Assembly (NCBI RefSeq): GCF_002206635.1
Contig: NZ_NGUO01000024.1
Coordinates: forward strand, 1-45,292
DNA: 45,292 nt
Direction: 5' to 3'
Origin: Polynucleobacter aenigmaticus
Lineage (GTDB): Bacteria > Pseudomonadota > Gammaproteobacteria > Burkholderiales > Burkholderiaceae
How positions within the stretch are numbered: position 1 is the first letter of the stretch; every line of letters starts with the position of its first letter. A model generated the notes under the pieces. The model saw only the letters and a list, made by a program, of their open reading frames with translations, searched no databases and had not been told where the DNA came from. This document shows, in pieces, positions 1-7,835 of this stretch. The translations under genes and the position numbers were made by a program.

Positions 1-440
1 CTTCTCGCCTTTAATATTGAACTCAGTGACATCGGTGACCCACTTTTGATTGGGCTTGTTAGCTGCAAAGTTACGCTGCAGTAAATTGGGAGCTGTTTTA
101 CCAACAGCGCCCCTATAGGACTGATAGCGCTTAGGGCGCACGGTGGATTTAAGTCCCAGTTGCCCCATCAGCCTTTGCACTGTCTTGGGGTCAAGGTAAT
201 GCTGCTCATTGCGTAATGCCAAGTGCACCCGCCGATAGCCATACCGCCCCTTATGGGCATGGAAGATCGCATCAATCTGTGTTTTGACCTCTAGATGGCG
301 ATCCGCTTTAGCGCCAATCTTTACCTGGTAGTAGTAGACGCTTTTAGGCATCTTTACCATCGCCAAGATGGATGGCAATGGATATTGCTGCCTTAACCCT
401 GCGATTACTTGGACTTGTTCTTGCTTGCCAAGTGTTTTTG
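1..440 (-). CDS. IS3-family transposase OrfB (integrase core), partial
   Basis: Reading the minus strand in the -1 frame relative to OrfA gives an open frame with the HTH_21 region (residues like HKGRYGYRRVHLAL) followed by the rve integrase core start (NKPNQKWVTDVTEF), which holds the first catalytic Asp of the DDE triad. The rest, including the second Asp and the Glu, lies beyond the window start. It has no obvious start codon of its own. As in other IS3 elements it is probably made as an OrfAB fusion by -1 slippage on the A5 tract near 435-439, so the 5' boundary given is approximate. Confidence 0.8.
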
Positions 441-926
441 CTGAGCTAAGGCTTCGAGCTTTTTTAGGTAATCGGTCTCCATCCTGCGGTACTCAAGCTC
501 TTGCATGAGCTCATCTGGAGTCATCTGAGTAACTGGCTTATTGGTTGGGGTAAACGGTTTGAAGGGTTTGGGCATGGGAGCTCGTCCTTTAGGCTTAGCT
601 TGCAAGGCTGCAAGACCACCTTCATTGTAGAGTTTTTGCCAAACAGCAATGGTGCTGGGAGATGGGATATTAAAGTGGGCAGCGGCCTGATTGATGGAGA
701 ACTGATGCTGATCCATGTATTGCAAGACGGAGAGCTTGAAGTCGCTGGTATAACTTGTATAGCGCTTGGTTAGGCTGCTGAGCCCGTGTATGTTAAATGC
801 ACAGACCCATTTACGGATGCTATGGTACTGAAGGTCGTAAAGCTCCGCAGTTGTTTTGTATCCATCCCCGGTGGATAGATAGTGATTAATGACATCTAGC
901 TTGAATTCTGAAGTGTATTTGGACAT
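405..926 (-). CDS. IS3-family transposase OrfA (double helix-turn-helix)
   Basis: A 173-residue DNA-binding subunit of an IS150-like transposase. Two successive HTH units are visible, about residues 10-50 and 62-105, the second containing a SINQAAAHFNIPSPSTIAVWQ-type recognition region. After them come a basic proline-rich linker (KPKGRAPMPKPFKP) and a C-terminal amphipathic coiled coil (about 138-165) typical of IS3 OrfA multimerisation segments. The ATG at 924-926 lies just inside a strong hairpin formed by the IS end. The gene overlaps OrfB by about 30 nt in the -1 frame. The frame is intact, so the element could be active if OrfB is complete outside the window. Confidence 0.85.
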   Translation of the reverse strand: MSKYTSEFKLDVINHYLSTGDGYKTTAELYDLQYHSIRKWVCAFNIHGLSSLTKRYTSYTSDFKLSVLQYMDQHQFSINQAAAHFNIPSPSTIAVWQKLYNEGGLAALQAKPKGRAPMPKPFKPFTPTNKPVTQMTPDELMQELEYRRMETDYLKKLEALAQQKHLASKNKSK

Positions 927-929
927 GAA

Positions 930-978
930 AACTGCACCTTATTGGGTTGGACGAGTGTCCAACTTTTCTGGTGCAGTT
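930..978. repeat. Nested inverted repeat at the IS end (hairpin before OrfA)
   Basis: AACTGCACC (930-938) pairs with GGTGCAGTT (970-978). Inside it GTTGGAC (946-952) pairs with GTCCAAC (957-963) around a GAGT loop. The hairpin sits immediately upstream of the OrfA start and could limit expression from read-through transcripts. Confidence 0.7.
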
Positions 979-1012
979 CAATCTGCTGGCTTTTTTGTTA
1001 TCTAAAAATTCA

Positions 1013-1636
1013 TCATCCCGCCCTAAAGAGATAGCCTGACTGCGCTTTCTCGCGACGCTTCAGATAGATGGCACTTGGGATAGCGAGCAAAGCCCAGATA
1101 GCTAAGAAAGGATCCAAGAGGTAATCCCAGAGATTGGCTGACTCATGCCAATGTGCTGCCCAGGCAATGATGGCGACAGAGAGAATCCAAACGCCTTTGG
1201 TCCAGCCAGCAAGGCCACAGAGAATTGCAAAGACAACAGCACAAATTAAGAGGCCAATAGAGCCGTAGCCCCATGCATAAGGATCCAGCATTCCAAGCCC
1301 TAGTGCTAGTGGGTAAAACACAATAGCAATCAGAGCAATCGGCGCTTTAAATCCGAGTGGTGTCTTTTTGGGAGAAGGAAGCAAAGCACCCCATAACAAG
1401 AGCATGGTCACTATGCTGAGATCACCCGTGACACCACGCACATAAGCAGATAAGGGCAGCTCAAGAGACATGCCAAGCGGCCAAAAAAATACATTCCCCA
1501 AGAACAAAACTAAAGCTACTCGAGCAGCGAATGGAAACTCCATTTGAAATAGCTTTTGCAAGAGAATGATCAGCACTACCCCACAAGTAATCGACATCTC
1601 CAGAAGTGCAATTAGCTGCATGTATTGATTCATCAT
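1013..1636 (-). CDS. Small polytopic membrane protein of unknown function
   Basis: A 207-residue, strongly hydrophobic protein with about six or seven predicted membrane spans (for example residues 5-25, 36-56, 75-92, 99-118, 124-142, 150-163 and 172-190) and a short basic tail (LKRREKAQSGYLFRAG). I do not recognise the family. It is the last gene of a three-gene minus-strand operon: its ATG (1634-1636) overlaps the TGA of the sialidase-like gene, indicating translational coupling. The partners are a GT39-type transferase and an exported sialidase-fold protein, so a role in envelope glycan handling is likely but inferred only from context. Confidence 0.7.
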   Translation of the reverse strand: MMNQYMQLIALLEMSITCGVVLIILLQKLFQMEFPFAARVALVLFLGNVFFWPLGMSLELPLSAYVRGVTGDLSIVTMLLLWGALLPSPKKTPLGFKAPIALIAIVFYPLALGLGMLDPYAWGYGSIGLLICAVVFAILCGLAGWTKGVWILSVAIIAWAAHWHESANLWDYLLDPFLAIWALLAIPSAIYLKRREKAQSGYLFRAG

Positions 1637-2880
1637 TGCGCCTCCTTTTCTTTTAAGCTATTTGAGGCATGCTTAAACCAGTTCGCCGGAAAATAAATAT
1701 GGCGAATCTTTTTTCTGTCCCAGGTATAGGCCAGATGTGCATCTGCGCCACTTGCAGAAACTAAATAGGGGTAGGAGAATTCGCGACGCTGATCATTGGC
1801 AAGAGATTCATCATCTTCAATTACCTGAATCACCCTCCATTGCAGGGAGCTTGATTCACGCATCACCATGACTAAGCGGTAGCGCCCTGCATCAATATTG
1901 TTTAACACCATCAAACGCGTACCGTTGGCTAAAGTAAGTGCAGCAAGTGCTGAATTTGGATTCGGAATCTCCAGGTCTTTTGAGGTGACCCAAGACTGTC
2001 CCGCATCTTTTGTTTCGCTGACTGGAATTTGCTTTGGCTGAGAGCTTGATCGCGTTTGACGAAAGAATGCACTTGCGTCTTGCGCTCCATCTACAAACAC
2101 CACCGGCTGAATCGCCCCTCTACCGGAACTCATGCGGCGTTTATCAATGACCTGATTCGCTTCAATTCTGAGGAACTCGCCAAAGCGACCAATCCACTCG
2201 TGATACGCCGGCAAACCCAGTCGTCCATCTGCAAATAGAATGGCTGGAGATTTAACTAGGGTACTAAGATTAATCAATGGGGAGCTAATGAGGCGCTGAG
2301 GCTGACCCCACGTGAGACCTTCATCATCAGAAATCACTGTAGAGATTGAGCTACCCGCCCAGCCTCCAATAGACACGGTCACAAAAAATAGCTGCATGCG
2401 ACCATCAGCCATCCTCGCGGGAACGGGGTTACCTAATTTTGCAATGTAACGAGATAAACCTTTTTCAGCGCTAACCCGATCCATTACCACCGTTGGGGCA
2501 CTCCACCTTGCTGCTTGTGGATCAAAGACTGCTGTATTAATCACTACATCTGGCGCACCCTCTCGGCTGCCCGCAAACCAGAAGGCTCTGACCGCACCAT
2601 CCTTTAGGGCAATCAAAGATGCCGCATGTACTGAAGGAGCGCCTGTATCTGGCAACCAATCCATACGCAGACTTGGCTGAGCAGGTTTTACTGGAGAAGC
2701 ATTTTTAAGAGCCTTGACGGGCTTGCTGGTTTCTATCGGATCACGCAACTCCTCAGATCCTTGGATACTTTCAACCGAATCAACCCCTGAAAATGGCGCC
2801 CATGCTGGACGACCGTCAATATGCAGGTAACCTAAAACTGATGCAAGCAATAAAAAACAAAAGGCAATTACACGACTCAT
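1633..2880 (-). CDS. Sialidase-fold (BNR/Asp-box) exported protein
   Basis: About 415 residues beginning with a hydrophobic N-terminal segment (RVIAFCFLLLASVLGYL) that acts as a signal peptide or membrane anchor, so the body should be periplasmic. Two Asp-box motifs are visible: SDDEGLTW near residue 184 and TKDAGQSW near residue 290. These are the S-x-D-x-G-x-T-W hairpins of six-bladed sialidase propellers. The region around VHAASLIALKDGAVRAFWFAGSREGAPDV resembles the catalytic-domain start of bacterial exo-alpha-sialidase homologues. True sialidase activity is not proven. I chose the ATG at 2878-2880, which overlaps the upstream TGA as ATGA; a TTG lies two codons earlier. Confidence 0.75.
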   Translation of the reverse strand: MSRVIAFCFLLLASVLGYLHIDGRPAWAPFSGVDSVESIQGSEELRDPIETSKPVKALKNASPVKPAQPSLRMDWLPDTGAPSVHAASLIALKDGAVRAFWFAGSREGAPDVVINTAVFDPQAARWSAPTVVMDRVSAEKGLSRYIAKLGNPVPARMADGRMQLFFVTVSIGGWAGSSISTVISDDEGLTWGQPQRLISSPLINLSTLVKSPAILFADGRLGLPAYHEWIGRFGEFLRIEANQVIDKRRMSSGRGAIQPVVFVDGAQDASAFFRQTRSSSQPKQIPVSETKDAGQSWVTSKDLEIPNPNSALAALTLANGTRLMVLNNIDAGRYRLVMVMRESSSLQWRVIQVIEDDESLANDQRREFSYPYLVSASGADAHLAYTWDRKKIRHIYFPANWFKHASNSLKEKEAQ

Positions 2881-4598
2881 CGACAAGCATCCTTACCTAC
2901 CAAGGGCAACGCAATTGTTGCCGGAGTAGAGATTAAATATTCATTCACAAACAGGTGTTCTCCAATATGGCCCATGAGTATCGCCTGAATCTCTGCATCA
3001 GAGTGACGGGCTCGCATCTCCATACGTTTACCCACAATTTTGCAAGATTCGCAAATCACGGGCTCCATGCCAATCGGTGACTGCACAGCCACTAATGGAT
3101 ACGTATTACTCAGCAAATCAATTTGACCGGCATCCTTTGCAAGGTAGCCATGCAATATTGCACCGGGCAATAACAGTCGATACTCCTCATCCTTAGCGCG
3201 ATAGTCGCAAGGCACCCAAACGTCTTGCCCTGCTACGCCTTGGATGGCAGATTGCTGATAGCGGCCCAAAGAGCCCTCTAGAGGCGTCAGACTGCTAGTC
3301 AAAGCGCAATAGCAAAGAAAGCAGCCAGCCAAAGCTAGAGTCTTGCAACGAGCTTGATTAAATAGACCCACCAGCACGAGAGCAATTGAGATACTCATGA
3401 AGCCCCAATGCCAGAGGGAATAATCCCAAATGCCAGGCTGACCCAAGAAGTTTGATAACTGCAAGTTTCCACCAACCCAAGTCAAGGCAGCAAGCAAGAT
3501 CAACTGCAGCACGAGTGCAACCCGAAATCCCCACAAGGGCAGGCGATCCCAGTGCAAGGCAATTAAGGTAGCCAGTGCCGGCATCACCGGCAAGAGGTAG
3601 CGGCCAGAGCGTTGGCTGGGCAAACTAAACACAATAAAAAAGGCTAAGGCTAGAAGCAACAATAGACTCTCTTCTAGAGAAATAAAACGCCGCTCACGCC
3701 AGCACTGAATCAAAGCAGAAATCAACACGAAAATAAATAAGCCGGCATTCGCTAAGCTTGTCAAAGCTAGCATCCAAATACTGTCGCCGCCACGCACTAA
3801 ATCCAAAAGATAGTGAGAGCTACGCGCCTCGAACTTACCCGCATTTTCACCAAGGACAAACTCTTTCCAAACCGCCTCAGGAAATGGGTCAAGAACAAAC
3901 CAGACTGCAAAAACAGTTAAAGCCAAAACCGTAATCAAAATGACTTTATAGAAATCTTGAATCAATACTTTCGGAATACTCCACTCACGCCAGCGCCAAT
4001 AAAATAATCCCAATGCAAATGCGGCGGGCACAATATAAGCGAAAGACTTGGACAACAAGGCCATCCCAAAGCAGATACCTGCCAACAGCGGAAATAGCAG
4101 TCTGGAATTAAACGCAGCCCTGCCCCAATAAAGTAATGCAAAAAAAGGCAAACTCAACCAAAACACTTCTGGAGGATCTGTCAAAAATGGTCGGCCATAA
4201 CGATAGGTTGCGAAAAAGGAGAGCCAAACTAAAGCAGCCAGTACGCCAGTTTGTTTTTTACCGCTAAAGCGAGCTACCGCCAGAAATAAGAAAAAAGCAG
4301 TTAAGCCGGTATATAAAACACTGGGCCAACGTAGTGCAAGTAGCGACCAGTCTCTCCCCCACCCAGTGCTGGCAATACCCTGCCAAAACACTAAAGGGGG
4401 TTTGGTGTTTTTAATACCATCCATCTCCGATTGCAGCGGCAGCCATGTGCCAGCATCGGCGGTCATACGTACGATATGCATATAGGGATACTCATCCCCA
4501 TTCTTAGGAGCAAAGCGACTATCTAGACCATAGAGATAGGTAAATACACCTAGAAGGAGGATCAGAATGGCACTACGGAAGGTAAATGGGCCTCGCAT
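2877..4598 (-). CDS. GT39/ArnT-family glycosyltransferase
   Basis: A 573-residue polytopic inner-membrane protein. The N-terminus has one span, then a periplasmic loop with the GDEYPYMHIVR segment, matching the acidic D-E-x-Y motif of polyprenyl-phosphate-dependent GT-C transferases (ArnT/PMT family). Next comes a KPPLVFW segment, which is also typical. About ten further hydrophobic spans follow, then a C-terminal soluble domain of about 130 residues. The family transfers a sugar from undecaprenyl phosphate to lipid A or another envelope acceptor; the sugar and acceptor here are unknown. It is the first gene of the operon with the sialidase-fold protein and the small membrane protein. Confidence 0.8.
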   Translation of the reverse strand: MRGPFTFRSAILILLLGVFTYLYGLDSRFAPKNGDEYPYMHIVRMTADAGTWLPLQSEMDGIKNTKPPLVFWQGIASTGWGRDWSLLALRWPSVLYTGLTAFFLFLAVARFSGKKQTGVLAALVWLSFFATYRYGRPFLTDPPEVFWLSLPFFALLYWGRAAFNSRLLFPLLAGICFGMALLSKSFAYIVPAAFALGLFYWRWREWSIPKVLIQDFYKVILITVLALTVFAVWFVLDPFPEAVWKEFVLGENAGKFEARSSHYLLDLVRGGDSIWMLALTSLANAGLFIFVLISALIQCWRERRFISLEESLLLLLALAFFIVFSLPSQRSGRYLLPVMPALATLIALHWDRLPLWGFRVALVLQLILLAALTWVGGNLQLSNFLGQPGIWDYSLWHWGFMSISIALVLVGLFNQARCKTLALAGCFLCYCALTSSLTPLEGSLGRYQQSAIQGVAGQDVWVPCDYRAKDEEYRLLLPGAILHGYLAKDAGQIDLLSNTYPLVAVQSPIGMEPVICESCKIVGKRMEMRARHSDAEIQAILMGHIGEHLFVNEYLISTPATIALPLVGKDACR

Positions 4599-4781
4599 AC
4601 CAATAGTTTATAGGTCTTGAGAACAAATACTAAAACTACTAACAACAACACCCTTGCATTTTGTTCTGAGCTTATTGAAAATCAATCTAAGTAAAACCAC
4701 CAATTTTGAGTGCTTCTGATTAAGATAGAGAAATTAAGCATTACCCTTAAAACAGCTGTAGGTAAGATGGAGATTATCCCT

Positions 4782-5111
4782 ATGCAAGTGAAGTACTTAA
4801 AACCCATTTTGGTGGCAAGCGCCCTGATTGGCTTAAGTCAGTGGAGCGGCCTCAGCGTCGCGCAAACTGCGGATCAACTCTATAAGCGGAGTCTTGCTGC
4901 GACCTGCGCTAATTGTCACGGCACAGATGGCAAAGGTGTAGTCGATGGCGGTATGCCCCTCATCAATACTCTTACCAGCGAACAAATGCTAACTCAATTA
5001 AAAGCATTTAAGTCTGGCGCGCGCGAAGGCACCATCATGCCGCAGCTTGCTAAAGGCTATTCAGACGAACAACTCACCACCATTGCCAATCAACTTGGCA
5101 AAAAACAATAA
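4782..5111 (+). CDS. fccA: Monohaem cytochrome c (class I), probable subunit of flavocytochrome c sulfide dehydrogenase
   Basis: With the ATG at 4782 the product is 109 residues: a Sec signal peptide ending near VAQ (residue 28), then a small c-type domain with one haem site (CANCH, residues 42-46) and a distal Met in the TIMPQLAKGYSDEQL segment. A GGAG ribosome site lies 9 nt before this ATG, so longer starts at 4710 or 4767 are less likely. The gene ends 9 nt before the flavoprotein gene, so the pair should form a periplasmic sulfide-oxidising complex passing electrons to the respiratory chain. Classical FccA is often dihaem; this is the short single-haem type. Confidence 0.8.
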   Translation: MQVKYLKPILVASALIGLSQWSGLSVAQTADQLYKRSLAATCANCHGTDGKGVVDGGMPLINTLTSEQMLTQLKAFKSGAREGTIMPQLAKGYSDEQLTTIANQLGKKQ

Positions 5112-5120
5112 GGGGGCAAC

Positions 5121-6398
5121 ATGGATCGTCGACATTTTATTGGTCAAAGTGCTGCCGCACTCGGCCTACTCGCTGGACTCTCAGGTCAAACAAAAGCGGC
5201 AAGTTTACAAAAAGCAGAAATTCTAGTTATTGGTGGTGGATATGGTGGCGCAACAGCCGCTAAATATTTGCGTTTGTTCTCCAACAATACAGCTCGAGTC
5301 ACCTTAATTGAGCCCAATACATCTTTTATTTCCTGCCCAATGTCTAACCTAGTGATTGGTGGCTCACGAAATTTAGCTGAGATTACCTCTCCGTATGACA
5401 CGCTTAGCAAACGTCATGGCATCAAGATTATTCAAGACAGCGTCAGTAGCATTGATCCAGATGGGAAAACTGTAAAACTCTCCTCTGGCAAGACATTGCG
5501 TTACGACAAAGTTGTTGTGTCTCCTGGCGTATCCCTCAATATGAATAGCATTGAGGGCCTTGCGCAAGCCAACAAAGATGGTGTAACTTTACAAGCCTGG
5601 AAAGCGGGAGCAGAAACAGTTGCTCTACACAAGCAAATCGCTGCCATGCGTGAAGGCGGCACCTTTGCAATCAGCATTCCGGAAGCGCCGTATCGCTGCC
5701 CTCCCGGACCTTACGAGCGGGCTTGCCAGGTAGCTAATTATCTAAAAAACCATAACCCTAAAGGTAAGGTATTGATTTTGGATGCCAACCAAGATGTCAC
5801 CTCTAAAGGCGCCTTATTCAAAAAAGTATGGGCTGAGCAATATTCAGGAATCATTGAATATCGACCAAAGAGTAATGTCATTGGGGTTGATGGGAAAAAT
5901 AAAACGCTCAAACTCGAAGTGGAAGATGACATTAAGGCCGATGTGTTAAACGTCTTGCCACAAATGGCCGCTGGTGAAATCGCTGTTAAAACTGGGTTGG
6001 CAAATTCCAATGGCCGCTGGGTCAATGTGAACTTCCTTAACTTTGAATCCACTGCTCGCAAAGATATTCACGTCCTAGGTGACTCCATTCAGATTGCGCC
6101 ATTAATGCCGAAGTCTGGACACATGGCTAACCAACACGCTAAAGTTGCAGCAGCGGCAATCGTTGCAGAATTGAGTGGCTGGGAAGTGAATCCTGCGCCT
6201 GTTCTCACCAATACCTGCTATAGCTTTGTGAATGATCGAGAAGTAGTTCACGTTGCGAGCGTTCATCAATACAACGCAGCCGAGAAAACCTTTAAGACCG
6301 TTCCAGGTTCTGGAGGCTTGTCACCTGCACCATCCACCCTCGAGGGTGTTTATGCATGGGGCTGGGCTCACAACATTTGGGCGGACAGCCTAGGCTAA
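5121..6398 (+). CDS. fccB: Flavocytochrome c sulfide dehydrogenase flavoprotein subunit
   Basis: A 425-residue FAD protein that oxidises sulfide to sulfur or polysulfide in the periplasm. A twin-arginine signal (MDRRHFIGQSAAALGLLAGL) suggests export folded with FAD. A dinucleotide-binding motif VIGGGYGGATAA lies at residues 36-47. Cys72 (SFISCPMSN) and Cys366 (LTNTCYSF) match the redox-active cysteine pair of the family. The segment YRCPPGPYERAC near 191-202 is also characteristic. The C-terminus matches the FCSD flavin-binding domain. It has a GGGGGC ribosome site, follows the cytochrome gene by 9 nt, and ends before a strong terminator. Confidence 0.85.
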   Translation: MDRRHFIGQSAAALGLLAGLSGQTKAASLQKAEILVIGGGYGGATAAKYLRLFSNNTARVTLIEPNTSFISCPMSNLVIGGSRNLAEITSPYDTLSKRHGIKIIQDSVSSIDPDGKTVKLSSGKTLRYDKVVVSPGVSLNMNSIEGLAQANKDGVTLQAWKAGAETVALHKQIAAMREGGTFAISIPEAPYRCPPGPYERACQVANYLKNHNPKGKVLILDANQDVTSKGALFKKVWAEQYSGIIEYRPKSNVIGVDGKNKTLKLEVEDDIKADVLNVLPQMAAGEIAVKTGLANSNGRWVNVNFLNFESTARKDIHVLGDSIQIAPLMPKSGHMANQHAKVAAAAIVAELSGWEVNPAPVLTNTCYSFVNDREVVHVASVHQYNAAEKTFKTVPGSGGLSPAPSTLEGVYAWGWAHNIWADSLG

Positions 6399-6412
6399 GA
6401 AATCATCGCTCC

Positions 6413-6446
6413 AATTAAAAAAGAGGCTTCGGCCTCTTTTTTAATT
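6413..6446. terminator. Bidirectional rho-independent terminator
   Basis: A perfect 15-bp stem (6413-6427 with 6432-6446) closed by TTCG, with an A-run on one arm and a T-run on the other. It lies between the convergent ends of fccB and the DUF3422 gene and can serve both. Confidence 0.9.
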
Positions 6447-6447
6447 G

Positions 6448-7821
6448 CTAATGAGATTGCCCTATTGCGATAATTTTCTTGCGCCTTTGTTTGCTAATCA
6501 TCAGGAAAGTAATCGCCACGATAGGCGCAGCAATAGCAGCAATGATTTCTGGGTGAATAGCCAGGCCAGCCTCTTTTCCGCCCTTAGCGATATAGCCCAA
6601 CAAGCTGACTGCGTAATAAGTTAAGACCAGGACCGATAAACTTTCTACAGTCTCTTGCAGACGCAATTGCAGGCGCGCGCGCTGGTCCATGCTTGCCAAT
6701 AATTTCTGAGTCTGCTCTTCATTCACATACTCAATACGAGTTCTAAGCGTTTGTGTCGTTCTCGAAATACGGTCAGACAACTCTTTTAATCTTCGCTGCG
6801 TCCAAATACAAGTACCCATTGCCGGCTGAAAACGTCGGTCCATAAACTCGGAAAGTGATTGAACGCCCGGAATTGGAGATTCAGCGAGTTCATATAAGTT
6901 TTTAGTCAATAACTGACTGTATGCCTCAGCCGCCGTGAATCGCAATCCGTAACCAGAGATCCACTGTTCAGCCCTGGAGGCCAAATTAGAAAGCTCTCCT
7001 AAGAATTTCCCATCCTTCTCGGTATGAACACCTGGCTCGGTTTGTAAATGGGAAATATTTTTAGATAAATCCGCTAATTCTGACTCTGCGCTTCTGAGTG
7101 GCATTGATAGACTCTTGGCTACCGGAAAGGCAATCATTGCCGCCATACGATAGGTTTCAGACTCAGCAAGCGCCCGCGCTATACGACCGGCTTGTCTTGA
7201 GCCCAAAATATCATGTGGGATAAAGTAAGAGATAAAGCCATCCTCATCCAAACGTAAATCGGTCCAGAGTTGAGCCCTCTTACTGGAAAGAATGTAGCTA
7301 CCCAGTACGGTATTACCACTAAAAATAGGGGATACCTCTTGAGCCTCTCCAAAGAGAGGGCGATGCTCAAACGCCAAATCTAAGGCAGAAATTCTTTCGC
7401 CACCGGCCTCAACAATTTTTGGGCAGCCTAGCTTTTCAAATAAGTCATCTAAGCTCTTCTCAAGATCAAGGCGAGACTGCAGCAAGGGCCCTGTAATTTT
7501 GACTGGGTTATGCGTAATCGCAGCGATGGTTGCGAACTCGCCATGCAACTCCCACTTGATCAATACCCTCTCTGGCTCAGGGGCTAGCGCCAACATTTTG
7601 AAAGAGTGGTCTTGCTCATCATCGTTAGGGATGCCTAATGCAGCACTTAACTTTTGAATCCACTTAATTTGGGTCTTACGAGAATGGGCATCCAATAAAA
7701 AGGATTGGGATAACACCCTTTCATTTGGCCAAAGAGCAATTGGTGGACGCGCATGAACCTCTTCATGCAACTGTCTTCTAGCGGGATGGTCGTAAGGTCT
7801 CATAGCCTTAATGTACATCAT
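6448..7821 (-). CDS. DUF3422 family membrane-anchored protein
   Basis: A 457-residue protein with the DUF3422 opening signature (RPYDHPARRQLHEEVHARPP), a long soluble central part, a helical stretch near 330-390 (RRLKELSDRISRTTQTLRTRIEYVNEEQTQ) and two C-terminal membrane spans (about 395-415 and 425-445) ending in QRRKK. The architecture recalls CorA-like proteins, with a long coiled coil before the C-terminal spans, but no GMN motif is present. Function is unknown. It lies 14 nt after the TAXI-protein gene and is probably co-transcribed. The start could also be the ATG at 7801-7803 (MRPYDHPARR). Confidence 0.8.
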   Translation of the reverse strand: MMYIKAMRPYDHPARRQLHEEVHARPPIALWPNERVLSQSFLLDAHSRKTQIKWIQKLSAALGIPNDDEQDHSFKMLALAPEPERVLIKWELHGEFATIAAITHNPVKITGPLLQSRLDLEKSLDDLFEKLGCPKIVEAGGERISALDLAFEHRPLFGEAQEVSPIFSGNTVLGSYILSSKRAQLWTDLRLDEDGFISYFIPHDILGSRQAGRIARALAESETYRMAAMIAFPVAKSLSMPLRSAESELADLSKNISHLQTEPGVHTEKDGKFLGELSNLASRAEQWISGYGLRFTAAEAYSQLLTKNLYELAESPIPGVQSLSEFMDRRFQPAMGTCIWTQRRLKELSDRISRTTQTLRTRIEYVNEEQTQKLLASMDQRARLQLRLQETVESLSVLVLTYYAVSLLGYIAKGGKEAGLAIHPEIIAAIAAPIVAITFLMISKQRRKKIIAIGQSH

Positions 7822-7835
7822 TCAATAGTAGCAAC

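Larger units (their letters stand above)
1..980 (-). mobile_element. IS3-family (IS150-like) insertion sequence, truncated by the window edge
   Basis: Two overlapping transposase frames run toward position 1. The outer end lies at about 980, where the minus strand reads TGAACTGCACCAGAAAAG, which resembles the IS150-group terminus. The other end is outside the window, so target duplication cannot be checked. Between the tip and the first start codon lies a nested inverted repeat (930-978). Confidence 0.85.

Noticed and set aside
4710..4781. N-terminal extension of the cytochrome c gene
   Set aside because: It would place a polar stretch before the signal peptide; the ATG at 4782 has GGAG at ideal spacing.
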